A stretch of DNA of 64,000 bases from Candidatus Krumholzibacteriota bacterium (lineage in GTDB: Bacteria > Krumholzibacteriota > Krumholzibacteriia > LZORAL124-64-63): positions 1 through 64,000 of the forward strand of contig JAJRZA010000009.1 in the NCBI GenBank assembly GCA_024275485.1, read 5' to 3'. This document shows positions 8,504 to 16,328 of the stretch, in pieces (the first letter of the stretch is position 1; the number at the start of each line of letters is the position of its first letter). Position numbers and translations under genes: made by a program. Under the pieces are notes generated by a model. The model searched no databases. It was not told the DNA's origin and saw nothing but the letters and a program-made list of their open reading frames with translations.

Positions 8504-9887
8504 CGTGAAAGGCAAAACCTGGTGGGTGGTGGGACTGGCGCGCAGCGGCTGCGCTGCCGGCGCCTTGTTGCGCCGGCATGGTGCGCATGTTCTGGGCATT
8601 GACGACAACAGTGAAGAGATGGTCCGCCGCCGGTGGAAGAGCGAGAGCCTGTCCAATCTGGCACCCCGGGCTTTTGACGAACTCGCCACCGGCGGCGTCT
8701 GGCCATCTCATCCTCCTGATGCCGTGGTGATCAGCCCGGGTGTTTCCCTGAATCACCCGGGTCTGGCACAACTTCCCGCGGGCACTCCGGTCATCGGTGA
8801 GATGGAACTGGGAGCCGCTTTCTGCCAAGCCGATTTGGTGGCCATCACCGGTACCAACGGCAAGTCCACCACCACGGAATTGGTCGCCCATCTTATCCGG
8901 CGCAGTGGTCGGCGGGCCGAAGCCCTGGGCAACCTGGGCACACCCCTCTGTCAGATTGCCGATGAGCTGCCCGACGATGCGGTGGTCAGTCTTGAGGTCT
9001 CCAGTTTCCAGTTGGAAACGGTGAGGGATTTTTCTCCCCTGATTGGCATGGTCCTGAACCTGGCTCCTGATCATCTGGATCGTTACCCGGACCTGGCATC
9101 GTACTACCAGTCCAAACAGGTGCTGGCACGCAGGACGCGTTCTGACGGCTGGTTCATCACCTGGACCGAGTGCACCGAAGCATTGAATTGGCCCACTTCC
9201 GCCAAAAAATTGCTGTTCGGCCAGGACAATGGTCAGGCGGAAGTTTTCTATCGGGACGGCAGCTTGTGTTTGACCCGGGATGACCGTCTTGTTGAGTTGT
9301 TGCCATCTGAAGAGCTGGCTTTGCAAACTCCTCCCAATCTACTGAACGCCCTGGCCGCCGTGGCTGCCGGTCTGACATTGAATCTGGATGACCAGGCCAT
9401 GGCCGAGGGGTTGCGCGACTTTCCTGGTTTGGCCCACCGACAGCAATGGGTAGCCGACTTGGGCCCCATACGTTTTATCAACGATACCAAGGCCACCAAT
9501 GTGCACGCGGTTTGCGCTGCCCTGCAGGGTTACCGGCGGCCGGTGGCGTTGATCGTCGGCGGCAGCGGCAAGGGCGAGTCCTACGAACCGTTGACCCAGG
9601 TCCTGGATTCGGTGGTGCAGGTGGTGACCATCGGGGAGGAAGGCCCTGCCATCGGGCTGGTCCTGGCCGATCTTGTGCCTGTCACAAGTGCCGACAACAT
9701 GGAAGAAGCAGTGGCCACAGCCACCAAAAAGATCGAAGCCCTCGGCCATGAAAATGGCGGCGATGTCATGCTCAGTCCGGCCTGTGCCAGCTTTGACATG
9801 TTTGCCAATTACCGCCAGAGGGGTGAAGCCTTTTTGAAATCCGCGATCCGCCTGGGGGCTCAATCAAAGGTGAATTTCCATGAATAG
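8493..9887 (+). CDS. murD: UDP-MurNAc-L-Ala-D-Glu ligase MurD
   Basis: MurD adds D-glutamate to UDP-MurNAc-L-Ala. The N-terminal Rossmann-like UDP-binding part begins VVGLARSGCAA, the ATP loop TGTNGKST lies at about 119-126, and conserved segments EVSSFQLE, NLAPDHLDRY, AHRQQWV and INDTKATNV follow in the family order. The length of 464 residues is normal. ATG 8493 overlaps the murF stop by 11 bp, with no room for mraY between them. The 3' end overlaps ftsW. Confidence 0.94.
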   Translation: MRPDVKGKTWWVVGLARSGCAAGALLRRHGAHVLGIDDNSEEMVRRRWKSESLSNLAPRAFDELATGGVWPSHPPDAVVISPGVSLNHPGLAQLPAGTPVIGEMELGAAFCQADLVAITGTNGKSTTTELVAHLIRRSGRRAEALGNLGTPLCQIADELPDDAVVSLEVSSFQLETVRDFSPLIGMVLNLAPDHLDRYPDLASYYQSKQVLARRTRSDGWFITWTECTEALNWPTSAKKLLFGQDNGQAEVFYRDGSLCLTRDDRLVELLPSEELALQTPPNLLNALAAVAAGLTLNLDDQAMAEGLRDFPGLAHRQQWVADLGPIRFINDTKATNVHAVCAALQGYRRPVALIVGGSGKGESYEPLTQVLDSVVQVVTIGEEGPAIGLVLADLVPVTSADNMEEAVATATKKIEALGHENGGDVMLSPACASFDMFANYRQRGEAFLKSAIRLGAQSKVNFHE

Positions 9888-11046
9888 GAAAATTCGGGTC
9901 TTGATGGCGGCGGTCGAGGGCGGCGACCGCATCATGCTGGCATCCATGGGGCTCCTGATTTTTTTGGGCATCTTTGTGGTGTATGGAGCCGGCAGTTACA
10001 ACAATCCCGGGGGCGGTACGGTGTTGGGTCAGCACTTTCTCATCGCCAAGCATCTATTCATGATCGGCATCGGCCTGGTGGTGATGCTACTGTTGGCCAA
10101 CCTGAACTACCATTTTCTTCGACGACGCTGGTTGAACTGGACTGCTCTTGCCGTCGGTCTGGTCCTGGTGGCCCTGACCCTGAAACAGGGGGCTGACGGC
10201 ACCATAAACCGTTGGGTGACCATTGGGGGTTTTCGTTTTCAGCCGGTGGAGTTGACCAAGCTGGCGGTCATTCTTTTTCTGGCCGAACGCTGGGCATTGT
10301 TGGCACAAATGGGCAAACTGACCTGGCGAACCATCCTGCCTGGATTGCTGGTGGGGCCGCTTCCGCTTTTCTACGTTTTGTACAAACAACCGAATTTCGG
10401 AAATATCCTGACCATGTCGGCGGTCATTCTGGTGGCCCTTTTGGTGGCGGGGGTTTCCTGGAAACGAATGGCCCTGGCCATTTCGGTGCCCGCCATGGCA
10501 GGTGTGGTGGCCTTCATGACTTCCAGCAAACTGGAAAAACGCCTGGGCGAGTGGTGGACCGGTGTTCAGGGCGGAAGCTATGGCTATCAGGTTGATCAAA
10601 GCCTCATGGGCATGGGTGCCGGCGGCACTTTGGGGTTGGGCCCCGGCAACGGCCACAACAAATTTGCCTTTTTACCGGAGGCCCATACGGATTTTATTTA
10701 TTCAGTGATGGGCGAAGAGTTGGGCTTGTGGGGATCGCTGGCGGTGATTCTCCTTCTGGTGCTCTTTCTCTGGCGGGGGTACAGCATCGCCGCCAGGGCG
10801 GCCGAACCTTTTGGTCGCATGGTTGCCGCCGGTCTGACTACCAGTCTTGCGGTCTATGGCCTGACAAATATTGCCATGGTCACCGGGGCCTTCCCGGTGG
10901 TGGGCTTGCCCCTGCCGTTTGTAAGTTTTGGCGGCACCGCCATGGTGGCCGCCCTCGCCTCGGTAGGAATCCTGTTGAATATTGATCACACCAGCGCCAA
11001 TATGAATCTCTCCCTGAAGCGCGCCAGGGATCGCAGCAGAATATGA
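9880..11046 (+). CDS. ftsW: septal peptidoglycan polymerase FtsW
   Basis: FtsW is the SEDS-family glycosyltransferase that polymerises lipid II at the septum together with FtsI. The 388-residue product has about ten hydrophobic segments. Recognisable SEDS features are GADGTINRWVTIGGFRFQPVE, KQPNFGNILTM, a QGGSYGYQVDQSLMGMGAGG-like loop, LPEAHTDFIYSVMGEELG and the C-terminal PVVGLPLPFVSFGGT. These match FtsW/RodA/SpoVE, and the dcw position favours FtsW. ATG 9880 overlaps the murD end by 8 bp. A GC-rich hairpin follows the stop where murG would normally lie. Confidence 0.93.
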   Translation: MNRKIRVLMAAVEGGDRIMLASMGLLIFLGIFVVYGAGSYNNPGGGTVLGQHFLIAKHLFMIGIGLVVMLLLANLNYHFLRRRWLNWTALAVGLVLVALTLKQGADGTINRWVTIGGFRFQPVELTKLAVILFLAERWALLAQMGKLTWRTILPGLLVGPLPLFYVLYKQPNFGNILTMSAVILVALLVAGVSWKRMALAISVPAMAGVVAFMTSSKLEKRLGEWWTGVQGGSYGYQVDQSLMGMGAGGTLGLGPGNGHNKFAFLPEAHTDFIYSVMGEELGLWGSLAVILLLVLFLWRGYSIAARAAEPFGRMVAAGLTTSLAVYGLTNIAMVTGAFPVVGLPLPFVSFGGTAMVAALASVGILLNIDHTSANMNLSLKRARDRSRI

Positions 11047-11070
11047 ACCGGCCAGGAGCGGCCGGTTTTG
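11046..11070 (+). terminator. hairpin in the ftsW-murC gap, terminator-like
   Basis: AACCGGCC (11046-11053) and GGCCGGTT (11060-11067) form a perfect 8-bp stem with a six-base loop, followed by TTTTGTCT. The stem is strong, but the T tract is short and broken, so it may only attenuate. It overlaps the ftsW stop codon and sits where murG would usually be. Confidence 0.5.
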
Positions 11071-11093
11071 TCTGAACCAAGCAACAGTCTGGA

Positions 11094-12515
11094 ATGTCCG
11101 TGAAGAAGCCCCAGCCAAACCAACCCACCATTTTTCGCAATACGCGACATATCCATTTTGTGGCCATCGGCGGCATCGGTATGAGTGGCATCGCCGAAGT
11201 ATTGCTGAGCATGGGTGGCTTTGTCATCAGCGGCAGTGATTTGCGGGATTCGCCCATCACCGAACGACTGGAATCACTGGGCGCCCGGATAACCATCGGT
11301 CACGCAGGTTCCAACATCGAAGGTTCCGATGTGGTGGTGCGCAGCTCCGCCGTAACCGAAGCCAACATCGAAGTGAGGGAGGCGCGCCAACGCGGGATTC
11401 CGGTTATTCGCCGGGCTGAAATGCTGGCCGAGCTCATGCTCCTGAAACAGGGCATCGCCATCGCCGGCTCGCACGGCAAAACCTCCACCACCAGTCTGGT
11501 GGCCTCGGCCCTGCAAAGTGGAGGATTGCAACCGACTGTAATCGTGGGTGGTGTGATCAAGAATATCGGCAGCAATGCCGTGTCCGGTCCCGGCCAATAT
11601 CTGGTCGCTGAGGCCGATGAAAGCGACGGGACCTTTCTGCATCTGACACCAACGGTGGCCGTGGTCACCAACATTGATTTTGAACACGTGGACCATTATC
11701 GAGACATGGACGCCCTGCGCCAGGCTTTCCGGGATTTTCTGGGCCGGGTGCCATTTTACGGCACCTGTGTGCTGTGCTTGGATGATCCGGAAGTTCGGGC
11801 CCTGATTCCCCATCTGGACCGCCGAACGGTGACCTACGGCTTTGCAGAAGAGGCCGACGTATCGGTGGAGGCAGGCACCATGGCCGATACCGAAGCAGGC
11901 CAGACGGCTCGGGTTTTGATCCAGGGACAACCAGCTGGTGTGCTGAATCTCCAGATGCGTGGCCGGCACAACCTTGCCAATGCCCTGGCCGCCTTGGCGG
12001 TGGCTTTGGATGTGGGTATTGGTTTTGAGCAGGCCGCCGAGGGGATTGCCGCCAGCGAAGGCGTGGGTCGGCGTTGTGATCTGAAAGGCCGGCACGACGG
12101 AGTCCTGGTCATTGACGACTATGCCCATCATCCAACGGAAATCCTGGCGACCATGGAAGTTGCTCTCAGTTACGGTTGTCCGGTATCGGTAATTTTCCAA
12201 CCGCACCGCTATTCGCGCACCCTGCAATTCCACCGGGAATTCGGCGAAGCCCTCTCCAGCGCCAATGAGGTGACCTTGCTGCCGGTTTATGCGGCCAGCG
12301 AAGAACCTGTTGATGGAGTTGGCAGCGAACTCATTGCAGATCGGTTGCTGGAGCTGGGCATGAAGGATGTGGAAATTGCCGAAGATTTCTCCGTGGTGGC
12401 GGACTGGTTGAACCGCCGGGTGCCCTCGGGAAACCTGCTGTTGATTCTGGGTGCTGGTGATGTTGGTCGGCTGGTGCCGCAAATATGCGCTGTTCTGGAC
12501 GAGAGGAGCCGCTGA
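11094..12515 (+). CDS. murC: UDP-N-acetylmuramate-L-alanine ligase MurC
   Basis: MurC attaches L-alanine to UDP-MurNAc, the first amino-acid step of the stem peptide. The protein (473 residues) starts with the UDP-binding segment HFVAIGGIGMSGIAEVL, has the ATP loop GSHGKTSTTS at about 125-134, EADESDGTFL, the GVGRRCDLKG substrate segment and IDDYAHHPTEI, all in the standard MurC order. Length is normal. No strong ribosome binding site precedes ATG 11094, unlike its neighbours. murG, which usually sits just upstream, is absent, and murB and ddl are also not present. Confidence 0.94.
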   Translation: MSVKKPQPNQPTIFRNTRHIHFVAIGGIGMSGIAEVLLSMGGFVISGSDLRDSPITERLESLGARITIGHAGSNIEGSDVVVRSSAVTEANIEVREARQRGIPVIRRAEMLAELMLLKQGIAIAGSHGKTSTTSLVASALQSGGLQPTVIVGGVIKNIGSNAVSGPGQYLVAEADESDGTFLHLTPTVAVVTNIDFEHVDHYRDMDALRQAFRDFLGRVPFYGTCVLCLDDPEVRALIPHLDRRTVTYGFAEEADVSVEAGTMADTEAGQTARVLIQGQPAGVLNLQMRGRHNLANALAALAVALDVGIGFEQAAEGIAASEGVGRRCDLKGRHDGVLVIDDYAHHPTEILATMEVALSYGCPVSVIFQPHRYSRTLQFHREFGEALSSANEVTLLPVYAASEEPVDGVGSELIADRLLELGMKDVEIAEDFSVVADWLNRRVPSGNLLLILGAGDVGRLVPQICAVLDERSR

Positions 12516-13318
12516 TGTCTCCACAGAATAATCGCCCGGCAACTTCGCCGGGTTATGCGGTTCGCCGCCGGACTGAAAAGTCCCGCCGTGGCCTTTGGTT
12601 GAAATTTTCAGCCGTTGCTTTGGTGCTTTTTCTAATTTCCGGGGGAGTTTTCTACGCCTTGAATTCCAGTTTTTTTTCGGTGGTCCGGGTTGAGTCGGGG
12701 TCGTACCGATTCACCGTTAAGGATGATCTGGACCAGGTACTCACCGGGTATCTGGGACGCAACATCTGGACCCTGTCCGAAACCCAGGTGTCCAGCAGCC
12801 TGGAGTCCTTGCCCTGGGTCAGGGACCTGAAGGTTTTCAAGCGACTTCCGGGCACCATTGAAGTTGATTTTCGCGAATGGTGTCCGGTGTTGGCATTGGA
12901 CATACAGAGTGAGACGGGCGCATCCCTGGTGATGGTTGAGGATGGCCGAGTTCTGGAATTTCCCGGTCATCTGCCGCTGGCTGCGCTGCCGGTTTTGGTA
13001 GGCGTCTCGTGCGCGCGTGGCAGCGATGACGGGGCTATGCGGTTGGACCCAGCCTGGGCCACGGATGTTCTGGATCTGGTGGACGCCATGGCTACGACCG
13101 GGTTGGAAACTACGGGGCCGATTGATTTTGTGGTTGCTCGTCCCGAAGGATTCGCTATCGTACTGCAACAGGGGCAAGGTCGGTTGTTGGTTGGACACGA
13201 GAAATTTGCCGACCGGCTGGCTCGTTTTATGGCCGCCCGCGATCATTTGGAACCTGGATTGCAGATGGATCTGCGCTTCCGGGACCGGATCACGTGCAGT
13301 CGGCTTGATAATTTGTGA
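12515..13318 (+). CDS. ftsQ: cell division protein FtsQ/DivIB
   Basis: The 267-residue protein has a basic cytoplasmic tail, one transmembrane segment at about residues 30-50 (FSAVALVLFLISGGVFYAL) and a periplasmic POTRA-type domain with the typical order VVRVES, GRNIWTLSETQVSSSLESLPWVRD and VFKRLPGTIEVDFRE. FtsQ recruits FtsL/FtsB and regulates the septal synthase. ATG 12515 overlaps the murC stop (TGATG) after a GAGAGGAG site. Order murC-ftsQ-ftsA-ftsZ supports the call. Confidence 0.88.
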   Translation: MSPQNNRPATSPGYAVRRRTEKSRRGLWLKFSAVALVLFLISGGVFYALNSSFFSVVRVESGSYRFTVKDDLDQVLTGYLGRNIWTLSETQVSSSLESLPWVRDLKVFKRLPGTIEVDFREWCPVLALDIQSETGASLVMVEDGRVLEFPGHLPLAALPVLVGVSCARGSDDGAMRLDPAWATDVLDLVDAMATTGLETTGPIDFVVARPEGFAIVLQQGQGRLLVGHEKFADRLARFMAARDHLEPGLQMDLRFRDRITCSRLDNL

Positions 13319-13370
13319 GTGACATTCGGCGTAGGCTTGAAGACAACTAATTGGCATGGAAAGGCACGGC

Positions 13371-14618
13371 ATGAGTCAGGGAAGACTGATTGTCGCCTGT
13401 GATTTTGGAACCACCGGCTTTCGTGCCCTGGTGACTGAAACCACCGCAAACGGCGATCTCGAAATTGTTGGATGCGCCCACGAAAGAGTGGAAGGATTCC
13501 AGGACGGGGACTTTGTCGACCTCGGCGCCGGCGCCCGTTGTATTGCCCGCTGCATCCGCGATTTGGAAGCCGATTCCGACATTTATGTTTCAGGTTTTAC
13601 TTACAATATTGCCGGTTCCCATCTGCACAGTGTTCGCGCCACCGCCCAGGTCTCCATCGGCCCCGGGCCTCGTCCCATCCGTCAGAGCGATGTGGATGAA
13701 GTCATCAAGATGGCGCGCAGCATGGCCATCCCCTTCGATCAGAAAATCCTGACCGTCACTCCCGTGGAATACTCTGTTGACCGCGTCCGGGGTATTGTTG
13801 ATCCCCTGGGTCGGGTGGGCAGTTTGCTGGAAATCCAGGCCCATCTGGTCACCGGTTCGCGCAGCGTCTTGAACAACATTGAAAATGCGGTGGAGACCGC
13901 CAAGTACAAGCCCCTCGGTGAAGAAGTCGATGTCATGGCTGCGGGCATGGCCCTGCTTGAAGCCCAGGAAAAGGAACAAGGGGCCATGCTCATTGATATC
14001 GGTGGAGAAATCACCAATTGGGCGGTTTACCGTAAGGGCGCCATCCTGGCCAATGGTTCCATCCCCTGGGGTGGAAACCACCTGACAGCCGACCTGGCTC
14101 ACGGCTTGCGTGTGGAGTGGGAAGAAGCCGAAAACATCAAGCGTCAACGTGGCGTGGTGATGCGCAACCTGGTGCCGGAGGTTGCCCTCAGCTCCTTGTT
14201 CGAAGAGGAACGTCCGGAAGGCACCAAGGGGTTGATCGCCGCCATTCTGGAACCGCGCATGGAGGAAATCCTCACCATGGTGAAAAATGATTTCGGAGAT
14301 CTGCGGGAGCTGGCCTCCCTCGGCGCCGGGGTTGTGCTCACCGGTGGCGGCAGCCTGTGTCGTGGAACCAAGAGTCTTTGCGAGGAAATTTTTGATTTGC
14401 AGGCCCGCAAACGGTATTTGCCGCGCAAGCTGGCCGGAGCACAGCAACTTCCCGAAGGGCAGTGGGCCACGGTGATCGGTTTGTGCCGCTGGTCGGCCAG
14501 GGATGTGAACCAGAGCGGTCTGGAGGAAGATCTCGGACAGGGTGGAGGTCTCTTGGGTAAATTGCGGGGAATGTTCCGAAAATCCGTTGGACAGGAAAAG
14601 ATGGCGGCGGAGGGTTAG
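13371..14618 (+). CDS. ftsA: cell division protein FtsA
   Basis: FtsA is the actin-like ATPase that tethers FtsZ filaments to the membrane. The 415-residue product has the phosphate-1 loop CDFGTTGFRALV, an SHS2-insert-like 1C region, IGPGPRPIRQSDVDEVI, the phosphate-2 motif LIDIGGEITNWAVY and the adenosine motif GVVLTGGGSLCRG. A C-terminal amphipathic stretch, LLGKLRGMFRKSV, fits the membrane-targeting helix. I prefer ATG 13371, which has GGAAAGG a few bases upstream; ATG 13356 would add five residues. Confidence 0.93.
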   Translation: MSQGRLIVACDFGTTGFRALVTETTANGDLEIVGCAHERVEGFQDGDFVDLGAGARCIARCIRDLEADSDIYVSGFTYNIAGSHLHSVRATAQVSIGPGPRPIRQSDVDEVIKMARSMAIPFDQKILTVTPVEYSVDRVRGIVDPLGRVGSLLEIQAHLVTGSRSVLNNIENAVETAKYKPLGEEVDVMAAGMALLEAQEKEQGAMLIDIGGEITNWAVYRKGAILANGSIPWGGNHLTADLAHGLRVEWEEAENIKRQRGVVMRNLVPEVALSSLFEEERPEGTKGLIAAILEPRMEEILTMVKNDFGDLRELASLGAGVVLTGGGSLCRGTKSLCEEIFDLQARKRYLPRKLAGAQQLPEGQWATVIGLCRWSARDVNQSGLEEDLGQGGGLLGKLRGMFRKSVGQEKMAAEG

Positions 14619-14657
14619 TCAATCCTTCCATAAAAGAATAAAAGGCTCTTTTTCTGC

Positions 14658-14686
14658 TTGGATCCTTCAGATCCTTGTGCTAGAAA
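14658..14686 (+). promoter_or_regulatory. candidate promoter for ftsZ
   Basis: TTGGAT at 14658-14663 and TAGAAA at 14681-14686 are separated by 17 bp. The -10 is preceded by TGC at 14678-14680, an extended -10 signal. Each hexamer matches four of six consensus bases. A second transcription start just ahead of ftsZ is common in dcw clusters, but this is only a pattern match. Confidence 0.35.
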
Positions 14687-14701
14687 TAAAAGCAAAAGTA
14701 G

Positions 14702-14720
14702 CCTGGAAATCGATTCCAGG
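14702..14720 (+). promoter_or_regulatory. inverted repeat upstream of ftsZ
   Basis: CCTGGAA (14702-14708) and TTCCAGG (14714-14720) form a perfect 7-bp inverted repeat around ATCGA. It starts about 16 bp after the candidate -10 and ends 20 bp before the AAGGAGGAGGAGG ribosome binding site, so it could act as an operator or as an mRNA hairpin. There is no T tract, so I do not call it a terminator. Confidence 0.4.
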
Positions 14721-14758
14721 ATTCATGTATGGCCCAACTCAAGGAGGAGGAGGGTACA

Positions 14759-16327
14759 ATGATGTTTGAATTTGCTGAAGAAGTGCAGCGCCTGACGGAT
14801 ATCAGAGTTGCTGGAGTCGGAGGCGCCGGTGGCAACGCTGTAGATCGCATGGTCACATCGGGGCTCCTGGGTGTCGAATTTTTGGCCCTCAATACGGATC
14901 TTCAAGCTCTCGGTGACAGTCAAGCCCACCATACCATGCAGATTGGAGCCCAGCTGACCCAGGGACTGGGCAGTGGCGGCGATCCATCCGTAGGTGAAGC
15001 TGCCGCAGAAGAGGATCGCGACGCCATCCGTATGGCCTTGGGCGACGCCAATCTGGTGTTCGTCACAGGGGGTATGGGCGGTGGTACCGGAACCGGCGCA
15101 GCTCCCGTGGTGGCTGAGATCGCCCGCAAGCTGGGTGCTCTTACCGTGGGCATTGTCACCAAACCTTTCCTCTTTGAAGGAAGGGTGCGCATGGCCCAGG
15201 CCGAAGAGGGCATTGCCCGGCTGCGCAAGGTGGTCGATACCCTCATTGTGGTTCCCAACCAGCGACTTCTGGAAATTGTCCCGCCCAGTACCTCCATGGA
15301 CGAGGCCTTCCTGATTGCCGATCAGGTCTTGTATGAGGCCACCCGGGGGATTTTCGATATTATTTCCCGTCACGATACCCTGAACCTGGACTTTGCCGAT
15401 GTGCGCTCAGTCATGCAGGGCATGGGCGTGGCCCTCATGGGCACCGGTAGGGCCAGTGGCGAAAACCGGGCCATGGAGGCAGCCAAGGCAGCCATCAACA
15501 GTCCCCTGTTGGAGGATCTGGACATATTCGGCAGCAAAGCCGTGCTGGTCAATGTGCTTGGTGCCGAAGTCGGTTTGCACGATACCGCCGAGGCCATGCA
15601 ATTTGTCCAGGAAGCTGCGGGGCCGGATGCTCACGTCATCTTTGGTTACGGCATCGACAAAAATCTGGGCGATACCCTGCAGGTTACGGTCATTGCCACC
15701 GGTTTTGACTCTGATAAGAACCTTTCAGGGACTGTTTCGCTGGCGACCGCGCCTGCCATCACCGAGGCCCCTGCCGTGCCTGTGATCGAGGCTGAACCAG
15801 AACCTTCCCCAGAACCCGCCCCGGAAGTGGTGGTCCAGGCTGACGATGATCTGGAAGGCCACGAGCCGGAATTGGATTTTGAACCGGAGATGATTTCGGT
15901 TCTGGATGAATGGGATGCCGATGAACCCGTTTCTTCGGTTGTCGGTTCGCAGGAAATTGTGCCTGAAACTGTGCCATCCCCTCAAGCCGAGGAACCGCCG
16001 GTTGCCCTGGAAGAAACGGAAACGGCTGTTTCTGAACCGGCCGGGGAATCGGAACCGGCGTTGCTTGAAGCAGCCGAGGTTGAACCCCAGCCTGCATTTC
16101 TGCAGAGGGCTGCCTCTGCTGGTGGAGGCACTTTGGACGTGGACTCATCTGCGGCCAATACCCGGTTTTTGCGTCCTGTCGGGCGGCGAAACATAGGTGA
16201 AGTCGAGGTGCCTGAAACAGACAGGGGACCGGTGCCCATCAGCCGTTCCACCGCTTCAGGCCTGGGGCCGGACAAACCTGGTGAAGACCGGGCCACTCCG
16301 GCCTACATTCGAAAGTACATGGACTGA
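14759..16327 (+). CDS. ftsZ: cell division GTPase FtsZ with long acidic linker
   Basis: FtsZ is the tubulin-like GTPase that forms the division ring. The core (about residues 10-325) contains VGGAGGNAVDRM, the tubulin signature GGGTGTGAAPVVAEIA at about 106-121, PFLFEGRVRM and ALMGTGRASGENRAMEAA. A proline- and glutamate-rich linker of roughly 180 residues follows, unusually long, ending in the conserved-type tail ATPAYIRKYMD, which would bind FtsA. The ATG at 14759 has a strong AAGGAGGAGGAGG site. An in-frame ATG 30 bp upstream lacks one. The next gene starts one base after the stop. Confidence 0.95.
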   Translation: MMFEFAEEVQRLTDIRVAGVGGAGGNAVDRMVTSGLLGVEFLALNTDLQALGDSQAHHTMQIGAQLTQGLGSGGDPSVGEAAAEEDRDAIRMALGDANLVFVTGGMGGGTGTGAAPVVAEIARKLGALTVGIVTKPFLFEGRVRMAQAEEGIARLRKVVDTLIVVPNQRLLEIVPPSTSMDEAFLIADQVLYEATRGIFDIISRHDTLNLDFADVRSVMQGMGVALMGTGRASGENRAMEAAKAAINSPLLEDLDIFGSKAVLVNVLGAEVGLHDTAEAMQFVQEAAGPDAHVIFGYGIDKNLGDTLQVTVIATGFDSDKNLSGTVSLATAPAITEAPAVPVIEAEPEPSPEPAPEVVVQADDDLEGHEPELDFEPEMISVLDEWDADEPVSSVVGSQEIVPETVPSPQAEEPPVALEETETAVSEPAGESEPALLEAAEVEPQPAFLQRAASAGGGTLDVDSSAANTRFLRPVGRRNIGEVEVPETDRGPVPISRSTASGLGPDKPGEDRATPAYIRKYMD

Positions 16328-16328
16328 T

